The notes under the pieces were generated by a model. It had not been told where the DNA came from. It was given only the letters and a program-made list of their open reading frames with translations, and did no database searches. Of a stretch of 64,000 nucleotides of DNA, positions 34,555 to 43,751 are shown piece after piece. The number at the start of each line of letters is the position of its first letter. Position 1 is the stretch's first letter. The stretch is taken from positions 2,480,001 through 2,544,000 of the forward strand of contig NZ_CP034438.1 in assembly GCF_003952265.1 (NCBI RefSeq), given 5' to 3'. The stretch comes from Flaviflexus salsibiostraticola. Lineage in GTDB: Bacteria > Actinomycetota > Actinomycetes > Actinomycetales > Actinomycetaceae. The translations under genes were made by a program, and so were the position numbers.

Positions 34555-35569
34555 GCGTGTCCGCGAGCCAGTCGTCGACCTCGCGGCGCCACTGTCTCTT
34601 CTTCGACTCCGAGGCGAGCGAGGCATCAATGGAGGAGACTGCCATCTGTGCGAGCTGGCGGTCGCTCGCCCCGAGGTCGCGGGCGATCTGGTACTGGTCG
34701 GTGAGCCGTGACAGGAAGAGGAGCGGGTCATCGGCGGAGAGGGCGATCTGGGCGCCGGAGGCGAACAGCTGCTGGAGCGGCACGGCCGACTCGTCTGGGT
34801 AAACGCCGAGGGCGACGTTCGAGGCGGGGCACACCTCGAGGGCGATGCCGGCATCGACGATCCTCTTGAGCAGGTCGGGGTCCTCGGACGAGCGGACCCC
34901 GTGGCCGATCCTGGTCGGCTTGAGGTGGGCAACGACCTCACGCAGGTGGTCGGGGCCGAGCAGCTCGCCGCCGTGCGGCACCGCGGCCAGGCCTCCTCTG
35001 CGGGCGATGTTGAAGGCGGCCGCCCACTCGGAGGTGGTGCCGCGCCGTTCGTCGTTCGAGAGGCCGAAGCCGATGATGTCGCCGGGCTGGTCGCCCGCCA
35101 TCGACACCGCGAGTCGGGCCAGCGTCCTCGCGTCGAGCGGGTGCTTCATGCGGGAGGCGGCGACGATGACGCCGACCTCGACACCGGTTGCCTTCGATGC
35201 CTCTCGGGCCTCGTCGACGACGATCTCGAGCGCCGGGGTCAGCCCGCCGACGTGCGGGGCATAGGAGGTGGGGTCGACCTGGATCTCGAGCCGGCGGGAG
35301 CCCTCCCGTGCGTCATCCTCCGCGGCCTCCCGGATGATCCGGCGCATCGCCGCCTCGCTGGACACGACCTTGCGGGCGGCGTCGTACGAGCGCTGGAAGC
35401 GGAACCAGCCGCGCTCGTTCGCGGGAACGGAGAGGGCGACATTGTCGACCAGATTCTGGGGTAGACGAATCCCCTGCTCCTCCGCCATCTCACGCAGAGT
35501 GGAAACTCGCATGGAGCCGGTAAAGTGGAGGTGCAGGTGCACTTTCGGCAGGTTATCCAGGTCGCGCAC
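34550..35569 (-). CDS. Adenosine deaminase
   Basis: A 339-residue zinc hydrolase of the adenosine/adenine deaminase family: metal-binding HLHLHFTGS (about 11-19), catalytic HGGE motif (PHGGELLGP), RIGHGVRSSED and C-terminal SADDPLLF. It converts adenosine to inosine for purine salvage, though adenine deaminase or a related amidohydrolase activity is possible. The GTG at 35569 is chosen because the metal motif begins ten residues later and CAGATT ends six bases upstream (leaderless). The stop codon is part of the insertion-sequence target duplication; the frame is intact. Confidence 0.88.
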   Translation of the reverse strand: MRDLDNLPKVHLHLHFTGSMRVSTLREMAEEQGIRLPQNLVDNVALSVPANERGWFRFQRSYDAARKVVSSEAAMRRIIREAAEDDAREGSRRLEIQVDPTSYAPHVGGLTPALEIVVDEAREASKATGVEVGVIVAASRMKHPLDARTLARLAVSMAGDQPGDIIGFGLSNDERRGTTSEWAAAFNIARRGGLAAVPHGGELLGPDHLREVVAHLKPTRIGHGVRSSEDPDLLKRIVDAGIALEVCPASNVALGVYPDESAVPLQQLFASGAQIALSADDPLLFLSRLTDQYQIARDLGASDRQLAQMAVSSIDASLASESKKRQWRREVDDWLADTP

Positions 35570-35638
35570 ACTGCCAATCTGCCAAAGGTTTGCCCGCCGC
35601 GCAAACAGGGCGGCCGACAACGGAGGGATCAGAGCCGG

Positions 35639-36895
35639 ATGAGCATGACGGACCAGGCGCTGCAGGAGACGCGCGAAGTCGAGCTGCTGACCGGACCCGA
35701 CGCCGGGGATATGCTCGGTGCCGCCCTCGCGAGCAGCGGCACGGTGCGAACCTGGAAGGTCCATTCCGTCCATCACCGCCCGGGTGCCGGGGTCACTGTC
35801 GGCTACAGTGTCCGCCTCGACGGACCCGCCGGCGCCGCCGACCACTATGTCTGTGCCACGACGGGCAGAGTCTCCCAGGAGCCCTCCGACATCCTCGTCC
35901 GCGTCGACGGCCCGGACGGCATCGCCGTCCACGTGTGGCTGCACCCGAACGACCCGGAGCTGCCCGCCCTCAAGACCGCCTGCGAGTCGGGGGCGATGAG
36001 CAGATTCGTCGGCCAGCGGGTCAAGCTCGAGCTCCTCTCCTACCGGCCGACCCGGCGCGGGGTTCTCCGGGTGAGCTGCCGGGACGGGTCGCGGGCCTTC
36101 GCCAAGGTCGTGCGGCCGGCTCATGTCCGCTCCCTTGTCAGGCGGCACACGATGCTCGTCGACGCGGGTGTGCCGGCCCCGCGGGTCCTCAAGGACACCG
36201 AGGACGGCCTCGTCCTCATCAGCGCCGGTGAGGGCGAGCCGCTCGCCAACATGCTGTCGCGGGGCATGGGGGACAGGACGGACCAGGTCCTCGATAATCT
36301 CACCTCGCTGCTCGACATCCTCCCGGAGGCCGCCCTCACTCTCACCCGGCGGCCCGCCTGGTCAGAACGCGCCGATCACTACGCGAATGCGGCGACCACC
36401 GTCCTGCCCCAACACCGAGCCCGCCTCGAGCTCCTCGCCGACGGTGTCAAGCACCTCATGACGAACTCGGACCCCGGTCCCGTCGTCCCCACTCACGGGG
36501 ATTTCTACGAGGCCAACATCCTCATGAACCCGGGCACGACAGAGGTCTCGGCCCTCATCGACGTCGATTCGCTCGGCCCCGGCCACCGGGTCGACGACCT
36601 CGGGTGCCTCCTCGGGCACGTCTCAGTTCTGCCCCACCTCGCCCCGCATTCGTACCCCCACGTGCCGGACGAGCTCGAGCGCTGGACGAAGCGGCTGGAG
36701 CGGGCCGTGGACCCGGTCGCGCTCATGGCGCGGTGCGCAGGCGTCACCCTGTCCCTTATCGCCGGCGCACGCCGCGAGGGGTCAGGGGAGTGGCTGAGCG
36801 ACGCCGAGGGACGCCTCGCCGCGGCTGAGCTCTGGCTGGCCCGCGGCCACAGCCACCTGGCACGCAGAACGCGCGCGCAGGCAACGCGAAGCTGA
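35639..36895 (+). CDS. Aminoglycoside-phosphotransferase-fold protein with N-terminal extension
   Basis: A 418-residue protein. The C-terminal two thirds has the APH fold: Lys in FAKVV (about 140), catalytic loop THGDFYEANIL (about 283-293) and metal motif ALIDVDSLGPGHRVDDLG (about 303-320). The first 120 residues form an additional domain (TWKVHSVHHRPGAGVTVGY) also seen in maltokinase-like proteins. The substrate is unknown; sugar or small-molecule phosphorylation is plausible. Two adjacent ATG codons (35639, 35645) are possible starts after GGAGGGA. It is divergent from the deaminase gene and ends directly against the convergent acyltransferase. Confidence 0.7.
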   Translation: MSMTDQALQETREVELLTGPDAGDMLGAALASSGTVRTWKVHSVHHRPGAGVTVGYSVRLDGPAGAADHYVCATTGRVSQEPSDILVRVDGPDGIAVHVWLHPNDPELPALKTACESGAMSRFVGQRVKLELLSYRPTRRGVLRVSCRDGSRAFAKVVRPAHVRSLVRRHTMLVDAGVPAPRVLKDTEDGLVLISAGEGEPLANMLSRGMGDRTDQVLDNLTSLLDILPEAALTLTRRPAWSERADHYANAATTVLPQHRARLELLADGVKHLMTNSDPGPVVPTHGDFYEANILMNPGTTEVSALIDVDSLGPGHRVDDLGCLLGHVSVLPHLAPHSYPHVPDELERWTKRLERAVDPVALMARCAGVTLSLIAGARREGSGEWLSDAEGRLAAAELWLARGHSHLARRTRAQATRS

Positions 36896-39016
36896 TCAGC
36901 GCCCCAGGCTTCCCCACGTCTCCGGTGTCAGGGAGCCGGCGGGGGCAGTGAACAGGTCCGGGGTGAGGCTGCGAAGCTCGGACTCGATGAAGGTCCGGGC
37001 CGAGGAGGCGAAGGTCGCCGTCAGGTGGTTATCGTCCCGCAGGACGCGAACGTTGCCGACCTGCGCATAGCACGACTCCTCATCGCACAGATACTTCGAC
37101 GTGTCGAAGGCGCGCGCGGTCTCGGAGACTTGGGGGAGGCCCTCACGGTCAATCTCGGCGCTGTAGAAATCGCTGCGCGGCGCCTCGCAGCGCGTGTGGG
37201 CGGCCGAGTCATCTGCCAGACACGCAAGCCAGTCCTCGGTGCGGTGCGGGTTCTCGCGGAAGAGGAAGACGGGGATCCCGGCGTCGGTCACCCGGCGGAC
37301 GGCGTCGACCATGCCGGGGGTGGCCGCCTCGGGCTCTCCCGCGAGCCGCGTCGTGCCCGTCGTGACGACGAGCGCGGGCCGGCGCCGCTCGATGACGTCC
37401 TGCATGTTCTCGTTCCACGCGACGCACGATTCATCGATCGGCAGCCCTGCGCTGTTCCTCACGCTGTCCGTCGTGAACAGGCACCCGGACTTCTCATACA
37501 CCTCGAGATCCCAGCCGTACTCGACCGCCATCGCCGCCATCGGCTCGGCCCACTGGCCGGTGTGGGAGCCGCCGACCATGAGGACGAGTGAGCCCTCGTC
37601 GGCTTCTGGATGCTGGCAGGACGTCGTCTCGCTGCCGGAGTAGCGCTGGATGCAGGGCTCTGCCTTATTGAGCGTCGCGTACCATCCCGCGTCGGACCGG
37701 AGGATATCGCGGGACGGCACGGGGTCGAGCGCGGCGATCGTGACGGACTCAGGGGCCACCATCGCCCCCGCACCCGGGTAGTCCGTCTCGACCACCATGG
37801 CCTCAAACGCTGCCGTCTCCTGCTCGAACCGGTCTGCGGAGTGGGCGAGGGCGCCGGAGGCGGCGATGAAGGCGAGAACCGTCGTTGTCGCCCCCGTCGC
37901 GAGCGCACGCGCCGGGGTGGGGAAGGCAGGCCGCCAGTTCGCGGCACGGTCCTCGAAGAGGGACTTGCCGGCGACTCCTGCAGCGAGTGACAGGGCGAGG
38001 ACGGCCGCGGCCGTCGCGGGGTCCGCCTGCTCCCGTCCGGTGATGATGAGGGCGAAGATGAGAATCGGCCAGTGCCAGAGGTAGAGGGAGTAGGAGATGT
38101 CACCGAGCCTCTGGAAGGGCCGGGCGGTGAGCAGCCGGTCCGCGCCCCATCGAACGTGTGTCTGGCCGGCGATGAGGAACAGACAGATGCCGGCGATCGG
38201 CCAGAGTGCTGCGGGCCCGGGGAAGAGGGCGGCTCCGTCGAGGACGAAGCCGCACGAGACGATGAGGGCGATGCCGATCCAGGACAGGATGCCGCGCGCG
38301 ACGGGGCTGAGACGGATCCGGGCCACGACAAGGCCGAGCATGCCGGGCAGGGTGAGCTCCCACGCCCGCGTCAAGGTGGAGAAGTAGGCAGCCGCCTGAT
38401 TGGTCGCCGTCTCCTCCATCGCCCACCAGAACGACGCCGCCGTCACGACCCCGAGTGCCATGAGGAGGGCCGTGCGCGGGGAGCGGTGCACTTTCGCCGC
38501 CGCCCAGGCGACCGCCATGACGAAGAACGTCATGACGACGTGGAACTGGCCCTGGATCGACGTCGACCAGATGTGCTGGAGCGGTGATGTGCCGGGCCCT
38601 GCCGCGTCGTAGGTGAGCTGGGAGGTGATGAGCTCCCAATTCTCGTAGAAGAGGATCGACGCCCTCATCTCTGCGAACAGCTGCGGCTGTTCGGAGAGGG
38701 GAACGACGATTGTGCCGGCCATCCCGACGGCCAGCAGCACCGGCAGGAGCGGGACGACGAGGCGACGGATGAGGCCCGAGAAGCGCGCCGCGAGATCGAT
38801 GCGCCAGCCGCCCGTCGTGCGTCCCAGCAGGCTCGGCAGCGCGAGGAAGCCGGTGATGGCGAGGAAGACATCGATGCCGCCCGACACCCGCCCTGCGGCA
38901 AAGATGTGGAAGACGACGACGAGGAGGATCGCGAGGCCGCGGACACCGTGGAGCTCCGGACGAAAACGACGGCCGTCGCGCAGCGGGCGCAGCGGCGGAG
39001 GGGGGAGGGTGGGCAC
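36896..39016 (-). CDS. OafA/YrhL-type membrane acyltransferase with SGNH domain
   Basis: A 706-residue protein. Residues 15-370 are an acyltransferase-3 membrane domain (RPELHGVRGLAILLVVVFH, ISYSLYLWHWP). Residues 420-700 are an extracytoplasmic SGNH hydrolase domain with the nucleophile Ser in VLMVGGSHTGQW and the catalytic Asp/His in DDNHLT. Such proteins O-acetylate peptidoglycan or surface polysaccharides. I chose the GTG at 39016 because TATAGT ends 6 bases upstream; a GTG at 39037 is also open. The stop lies 0 bases from the convergent kinase stop. Confidence 0.88.
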   Translation of the reverse strand: MPTLPPPPLRPLRDGRRFRPELHGVRGLAILLVVVFHIFAAGRVSGGIDVFLAITGFLALPSLLGRTTGGWRIDLAARFSGLIRRLVVPLLPVLLAVGMAGTIVVPLSEQPQLFAEMRASILFYENWELITSQLTYDAAGPGTSPLQHIWSTSIQGQFHVVMTFFVMAVAWAAAKVHRSPRTALLMALGVVTAASFWWAMEETATNQAAAYFSTLTRAWELTLPGMLGLVVARIRLSPVARGILSWIGIALIVSCGFVLDGAALFPGPAALWPIAGICLFLIAGQTHVRWGADRLLTARPFQRLGDISYSLYLWHWPILIFALIITGREQADPATAAAVLALSLAAGVAGKSLFEDRAANWRPAFPTPARALATGATTTVLAFIAASGALAHSADRFEQETAAFEAMVVETDYPGAGAMVAPESVTIAALDPVPSRDILRSDAGWYATLNKAEPCIQRYSGSETTSCQHPEADEGSLVLMVGGSHTGQWAEPMAAMAVEYGWDLEVYEKSGCLFTTDSVRNSAGLPIDESCVAWNENMQDVIERRRPALVVTTGTTRLAGEPEAATPGMVDAVRRVTDAGIPVFLFRENPHRTEDWLACLADDSAAHTRCEAPRSDFYSAEIDREGLPQVSETARAFDTSKYLCDEESCYAQVGNVRVLRDDNHLTATFASSARTFIESELRSLTPDLFTAPAGSLTPETWGSLGR

Positions 39017-39022
39017 CCTCCC

Positions 39023-39028
39023 ACTATA
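39023..39028 (-). promoter_or_regulatory. Leaderless -10 box of the acyltransferase gene
   Basis: TATAGT on the minus strand ends 6 bases (GGGAGG) before the GTG at 39016. It lies inside the 30-base gap after the response regulator, so the acyltransferase has its own promoter. Confidence 0.5.
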
Positions 39029-39046
39029 GCCAGACACCCGCTCTGG

Positions 39047-39736
39047 CTAGGCTTTTCGTCCGTCGCCGCGCGGCTCGCCGAAGCGATAGCCGAGATTGCG
39101 CAGAGTCGTGATCCAGCCGGGCCCGATCTTGCGCCGGAGGTAGCGGACATAGACGTCGACGACGTTCGAATTGGGGTCGAAATCATATCCCCAGACGCGG
39201 TCGAGCAGCTGCTCGCGGGAGAGCACCTGGTCCGCGTGGGTCATGAAGGCCTCGAGGAGCGAGAACTCCCGCGCCGACAGATCGATCTGCCTGCCTGCGA
39301 GGGTCACCTGGTGCTTGGGGAGGTCCATGATGAGGTCGCCGACCTGGAGGTGGGTGGTGACGGCTCCGGCGGGCGCCTCGGGGCGCAGGCGCAGCCGTAC
39401 CCGTGCGAGGAGCTCCTCGAAGCGGAACGGCTTCGGCATGTAATCATCCGCCCCCGATTCGAGACCCTGGACCGTGTCGCCGACCGAGGAGCGGGCGGTG
39501 AGGATGATGACGGGAGTCGCCACGCCCTGGCCCCGCATCCGCTCCAGCACACCGAAGCCGTCGATATCGGGCAGGCCGATATCGAGGATGATGAGGTCAT
39601 AGCCGCCCGTCAGCGCATGGGAGAGACCCTCCTCGCCCGTGGTGGCGATCGTGGGCACATGCCCGGCGGCCCGCAGGCCCTTGGCGACGAAGGAGGAGAT
39701 GCCCGCCTCGTCCTCGATGATCAGTATGTTGGCCAC
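39047..39736 (-). CDS. OmpR-family response regulator
   Basis: A 229-residue regulator: receiver with acidic pair ED (8-9), phospho-Asp52 (LDIGLP) and Lys in MPKPF (about 103), then a winged-helix domain with RVWGYDFDPNSNVVDVYVRYLRRK and a final LRNLGYRFG. Its GTG start lies 16 bases inside the end of the kinase gene, so kinase is first and regulator second, the reverse of the common order. Targets are unknown; the acyltransferase directly downstream and the dyad upstream of the kinase are candidates. Confidence 0.93.
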   Translation of the reverse strand: MANILIIEDEAGISSFVAKGLRAAGHVPTIATTGEEGLSHALTGGYDLIILDIGLPDIDGFGVLERMRGQGVATPVIILTARSSVGDTVQGLESGADDYMPKPFRFEELLARVRLRLRPEAPAGAVTTHLQVGDLIMDLPKHQVTLAGRQIDLSAREFSLLEAFMTHADQVLSREQLLDRVWGYDFDPNSNVVDVYVRYLRRKIGPGWITTLRNLGYRFGEPRGDGRKA

Positions 39737-41127
39737 TCGTCCTCCTCGTGGGGAATGATGATCGTGAACGTGGATCCGCGACCCGGCGCGGAGTCGACCT
39801 CGACGCGTCCGCCGTGCGCGGCGGCGATGGCGGTGACGATCGGAAGACCCAACCCGGAGCCCTCGACGGTGCTGTCGGCCCGGCCGAAGCGCTCGAAGAT
39901 CTCCTCCTGCCGATCCTCCGGGATCCCCGGGCCCTCGTCGGTCACCCAGAGGCGCACGTCTCGGTCGACGGAGACCCCGAGGCGGATGAGCGAGCCGGCG
40001 GGCGAGAACTTCGCGGCGTTCGCCGCGAGCTGCAGCATCGCCTGCGTCATCCGCTGCTCGTCCATGTCGATGATCGCCTCGACGCGGGACTCGATCTGCC
40101 AGTCGTGATCGTCGATACCCCGCAGGAGCTCGAGGAGCCGGTCGATGAAGGGACCGGCGTCAACAGGATGGCGGGAGACGAAGTCGGGACGCTCGGCCTT
40201 GGCGAGGAGGACGAGATCATCGGCGAGCCTGTGCATCCGATCCAGCTCGTCGATGGCGAGCTCCCGCACGGCCGCAACATCATCCGGGTTGGTGACGTCC
40301 ATGAGCTCGAGGTGGCCGCGGACGATCGTGATCGGGGTGCGGAGCTCGTGACCCGCGTCATCCAGCAGCGTGAGCTGGGAGGAGAAGGCGCCCTGAATCG
40401 TGTCGAGCATCGAGTTGAACGTATGCGCCATGTCGGCGAGATCATCCTTCGTGTCGATCTCGATGCGTGCGTCGAGGTCCGTCTCGCTGATCTGGGAGGC
40501 GGTCTGGCGCAGCCTCCTGATCGGCTTGAGCAGCTCGCCGGCGATGAGCCACGAGAAGACGACAAGGGCCGCGAGGCACACGGCCGAGGCGATGAGGTAG
40601 ATCCGCATCGTATCCGCCAGTTCGGCGAGCTCCTCGTCGACGTCATAGGCGACGGCGTAGGCCCCGGAGCCGAGGTCCCCGAGGACGACGGGCATGAGCG
40701 CATATCGGTAGGTGGCCGAGGAGGTCTCGATCGTGTCGACCTCTCCCGTGTCGCCCGCGGCGATGATCTCGAGGCGTTCGCCGAGAGCGGTCATGAGCTC
40801 CTGGTCCGCCACCATGTCGAGCCCGCCCGGCTGGGTCCACGCGGGCCGTGTGCCCACGTAGCCGACCATGCCCTCAGAATCCTCGGGCACTCGATGGCTC
40901 AGTACGTCCTCGAGCAGATCGCCGAGGGTCGTGAACGTGCCCGATCGGTAGGATTCGACGGATTCCGCCGCAAACTCCTCCATGGCGATCGCCAGGCGAC
41001 CGTCGATCCGGTCCTGAATATGGTTCCGCTGAACGGAGTAGAGCGCGATGCCGATAACGGTGAGGGTGAGCGCGGTGAGGAGAAGCACGGCGGCGACGAT
41101 GCGCGTGCGGACTGACCATCGTGGCAT
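39721..41127 (-). CDS. Sensor histidine kinase
   Basis: A 468-residue membrane kinase: helix near 9-31, extracytoplasmic domain (about 32-172), second helix near 175-197, HAMP (about 198-250), His260 in DAGHELRTP, an N-box in LQLAANAAKF, DEGPGIP and GSGLGLPIV. It presumably phosphorylates the regulator encoded next to it. The ATG at 41127 follows GGAGGG. A perfect 8-bp inverted repeat (TCCTGCAT-t-ATGCAGGA) lies 15 bases upstream, consistent with autoregulation. The signal sensed is unknown. Confidence 0.93.
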   Translation of the reverse strand: MPRWSVRTRIVAAVLLLTALTLTVIGIALYSVQRNHIQDRIDGRLAIAMEEFAAESVESYRSGTFTTLGDLLEDVLSHRVPEDSEGMVGYVGTRPAWTQPGGLDMVADQELMTALGERLEIIAAGDTGEVDTIETSSATYRYALMPVVLGDLGSGAYAVAYDVDEELAELADTMRIYLIASAVCLAALVVFSWLIAGELLKPIRRLRQTASQISETDLDARIEIDTKDDLADMAHTFNSMLDTIQGAFSSQLTLLDDAGHELRTPITIVRGHLELMDVTNPDDVAAVRELAIDELDRMHRLADDLVLLAKAERPDFVSRHPVDAGPFIDRLLELLRGIDDHDWQIESRVEAIIDMDEQRMTQAMLQLAANAAKFSPAGSLIRLGVSVDRDVRLWVTDEGPGIPEDRQEEIFERFGRADSTVEGSGLGLPIVTAIAAAHGGRVEVDSAPGRGSTFTIIIPHEEDEWPTY

Positions 41128-41141
41128 GGGACCCTCCTCTT

Positions 41142-41158
41142 TCCTGCATTATGCAGGA
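41142..41158. promoter_or_regulatory. Perfect inverted repeat upstream of the kinase-regulator operon
   Basis: TCCTGCAT (41142-41149), one base, ATGCAGGA (41151-41158). It lies between the kinase start and the LLM oxidoreductase stop and is a probable operator. Confidence 0.45.
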
Positions 41159-41216
41159 GGAAGATGAAGCGCAGATGAGAAATCCGGCCGACGCAGTCGG
41201 CACCGCGGCTCGCAGC

Positions 41217-42176
41217 TCAGCGCCTCATCTCGGGAACCGCCGCCCCGAAGTCGGCGATGAACCTCTCCTGGTCGGGATGGACGCTGTGGAGGAAGATCCC
41301 GTCGAAGCCCAGCTCGGCATACTCCCGGATCCGAGCCACGTGGTCCTCGAGGCGGGGGGAGACATGGACGGGGCCGAGCATGTCCTGCGGCGCCACGAAC
41401 TCGGCGGCCGCGTCGAAGTCCTCGGGCATGCGAAGGTCGGCGAGGACCCCGCTGGAGAAGATATTCGTCTTCCACGCGGTGTGGGCGGCGGCGAGCGCCT
41501 CCTCCTGTGTCGGCGCGTAGGAGAGCTGGACCTGGAGGTGGATCGGCTTCCCCTGACCACCGCCGGCCCGGAATGCATCAATGACGCCGCGCAGCTCGTC
41601 AATCGGGTGGGAGACGGTGATGAGGGCATCCGCCCATCCGCCCATCCACCCCGCCGTCTCGGGGGTGAGAGCAGCGCCGACGATGAGCGGAGGGGTCTGT
41701 GGGCGCGTGTAGAGCCGAGCCTGGTCGACGGTGATGGCGCCGCGATGGCTGACCGTCTCGCCACGCCACAGGGCCCGCATGACCTCGGCGGATTCCAGAA
41801 GGCGCTGGTTGCGCTCCGCCTTTGATGGCCAGCGTGCTCCCGTGATGTGCTCGTTGAGGAGCTCACCGGAGCCGAGGGCGACCCAGAAGCGGCCGGGGTA
41901 CATCTCGCCGAGTGTCGCCGCCGCCTGGGCGATGATGGCGGGATGGTAGCGCTGCCCCGGCGCGCAGACCGTCCCCATCGGCAGCGACGTTGCCTGCAGG
42001 GCGGCGCCGAGCCACGACCAGGCGAAGCCCGACTGCCCCTGGGCATCGCTCCACGGGTGGAAGTGATCCGAGCACATCGCCGCATCGAACCCCGCGGCCT
42101 CTGCCTGTTGGACGAGGTCGATGAGGCGACTCGGCGCGAACTGTTCGTGGGAGGCGTGATAGCCGATCTGGGGCAC
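41217..42176 (-). CDS. LLM-class flavin-dependent oxidoreductase
   Basis: A 319-residue luciferase-like monooxygenase fold. The opening PQIGYHASHEQFAPSRL, AAMCSDHFHPWS and GTVCAPGQRYHPAI match the subgroup I know as probable non-F420 flavinoid oxidoreductases (TIGR03885 type). It probably uses FMN or another flavin; the substrate is unknown. The GTG at 42176 follows AAGGAC and begins 17 bases after the P450 stop, so the two genes are likely co-transcribed. Confidence 0.82.
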   Translation of the reverse strand: MPQIGYHASHEQFAPSRLIDLVQQAEAAGFDAAMCSDHFHPWSDAQGQSGFAWSWLGAALQATSLPMGTVCAPGQRYHPAIIAQAAATLGEMYPGRFWVALGSGELLNEHITGARWPSKAERNQRLLESAEVMRALWRGETVSHRGAITVDQARLYTRPQTPPLIVGAALTPETAGWMGGWADALITVSHPIDELRGVIDAFRAGGGQGKPIHLQVQLSYAPTQEEALAAAHTAWKTNIFSSGVLADLRMPEDFDAAAEFVAPQDMLGPVHVSPRLEDHVARIREYAELGFDGIFLHSVHPDQERFIADFGAAVPEMRR

Positions 42177-42193
42177 GGGCGGTCCTTCGTGTC

Positions 42194-43537
42194 TCAATGG
42201 TCGGTCAGGGCGAAGCGGAGTGAGAACGGATCGAGGGTCCCGGGCAGGGGCTCCGAGGGGTCGAGCCGATCGTCGAGGAGGGTGGGGCGCCGCTCTGAGA
42301 AAATGCGGCTGATGACCGTGCTGGTCACGTGGAGGACAAGATTGCGCGCCGGGCACACCGCCGGCCCCGCGCTGAAGGGGACGAGAGGCCATTCCATCGC
42401 CGCCCGCTCGTCCTCCCACATCTCAGGCTCGAAACGATGCGCCGCGTCGAGATTCTCGTCGTCTCGATGAAAGAGCGGGGCGTAGATGAGGAGCGCGGTA
42501 TCCTCCGGCACTGGGCCGCCCTCGAATCGCACGCGCCTCGTTGTCTCACGGAGGATGGCGGGCGTCGTCGGCCACAGCCGCAGGGACTCGAGCACGCACG
42601 CCCGCATGACGTGCAGGGGGTGCGGCTGTCTCAGGTCGAGGCCCTCGAGTGAGCGCAGGGCGTCACCTGCCTGGCGCTCGTGCGAGCCGAGCAGGGCGAG
42701 TGCTCGCCAGCTCGCCCACGACGCGGCATCGAACGCGAAGAGCCACTGCGGCACCTGATGCTCCGGGAAGGTCGTAGGGGTCTGTGGAGCCCGCGCCGCA
42801 TACTCGGCGAGGGAACCGGGCTCTGGGTTCGACAGGTGGTGATCGATCCCTGCCAACATCCGCTCCCGCACCCGTCGGCGGGTGGGGTGAAGGAACGCCC
42901 AGTTCGCCGCCGAGCGAAGAGCCAGCATGTCGTCCGTCAGCTGCTCATCGTCCGCTGTCTGCTCGCCGAAGACGATCCGCCGCACCATCCTCATCCAGTG
43001 CCGCGAGTAGTCGGGCCACGTGAGGACGTCGCGGTCCGCCAGCAGACGGTCGACTTCGTCGTTGATCGCCCCGATCATCGCATCCGCCCCGCGGTGGATC
43101 GCATGGTCGGTGTCGAGCGCGGACTCGTTGAAGCGACGGCGCTCCGGCCGGTCCTCCGTCGAGGAGATGAGGACGCCGGCGGGCTCGAAATGGGCGAGCG
43201 CGGCCCTCTTCTCGCGTGTCGCGGTGTGGAACGGTTCGGGTGTCTCGTCGAGGATGCGCTGAACGTGGTCGGGCGAGAGGACGAGCACCATCCGCCTTCC
43301 CGGCATGCGCAGTCGCAGTGGCCCCGCACCATACTTCTGCCGCAGTTCTTGGAGGAGAGCGACTGCATGCCGATCAGCATCCACTCTCTCCATCAGCCGC
43401 GTCTGCGACGGACGCCGAACGATGACGCCGCGCTGGAGGAGCGGGATCCCCACCCTTCCTATGACGCGAGCCGTGTCGAGGACGGACGCCCGGGGCAGCG
43501 CGCGGACCGGGCTGGTCTGTTTCTGCTCGCGCACCAT
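42194..43537 (-). CDS. Cytochrome P450
   Basis: A 447-residue soluble P450. The I-helix region is near 245-265, ExxR is in ESLRLWPTTPAIL (about 310), and the haem-ligand Cys395 sits in FSAGPAVCPARN. The loop lacks the usual Arg/His and the Gly after Cys, a variant seen in some actinobacterial P450s. The substrate is unknown; no ferredoxin gene adjoins, but an FprA-like reductase is encoded at 19.5 kb. The ATG at 43537 follows GAGGAGG. It is upstream of, and probably co-transcribed with, the LLM oxidoreductase. Confidence 0.9.
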   Translation of the reverse strand: MVREQKQTSPVRALPRASVLDTARVIGRVGIPLLQRGVIVRRPSQTRLMERVDADRHAVALLQELRQKYGAGPLRLRMPGRRMVLVLSPDHVQRILDETPEPFHTATREKRAALAHFEPAGVLISSTEDRPERRRFNESALDTDHAIHRGADAMIGAINDEVDRLLADRDVLTWPDYSRHWMRMVRRIVFGEQTADDEQLTDDMLALRSAANWAFLHPTRRRVRERMLAGIDHHLSNPEPGSLAEYAARAPQTPTTFPEHQVPQWLFAFDAASWASWRALALLGSHERQAGDALRSLEGLDLRQPHPLHVMRACVLESLRLWPTTPAILRETTRRVRFEGGPVPEDTALLIYAPLFHRDDENLDAAHRFEPEMWEDERAAMEWPLVPFSAGPAVCPARNLVLHVTSTVISRIFSERRPTLLDDRLDPSEPLPGTLDPFSLRFALTDH

Positions 43538-43567
43538 CGTCGCCTCCTCTGTGACCCTGCGCACACC

Positions 43568-43573
43568 ACCCTA
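43568..43573 (-). promoter_or_regulatory. -10 box of the P450-LLM operon
   Basis: TAGGGT on the minus strand about 31 bases before the ATG leaves room for a short leader with the GAGGAGG site. The 258 bases between P450 and the aminotransferase otherwise hold a 9-base unit GGGCTCTGC/A repeated three times (about 43673-43699) and a terminator. Confidence 0.4.
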
Positions 43574-43751
43574 GAGACGTGGCGCGGCGAGCTTCAACTC
43601 CTGACCGCCCGCATGGAGAGGCTTCCCAGGGACGGTTCTCTGCAGATCCTGCACACCCAGCACATTCTGTGGGCTCTGCGGGCTCTGCGGGCTCTACGAT
43701 CCGGGCGCCGGCAGATCGACCGCGTGCAGCTGACACGTGGGCAGACGTGAA

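Noticed and set aside
29150..36895. Composite transposon formed by the two insertion sequences carrying the genes between them
   Set aside because: The elements are different, each has its own duplication (GCTAGC and GCTAGG), and both are independent insertions, so murB and the genes between are not a transposable unit.
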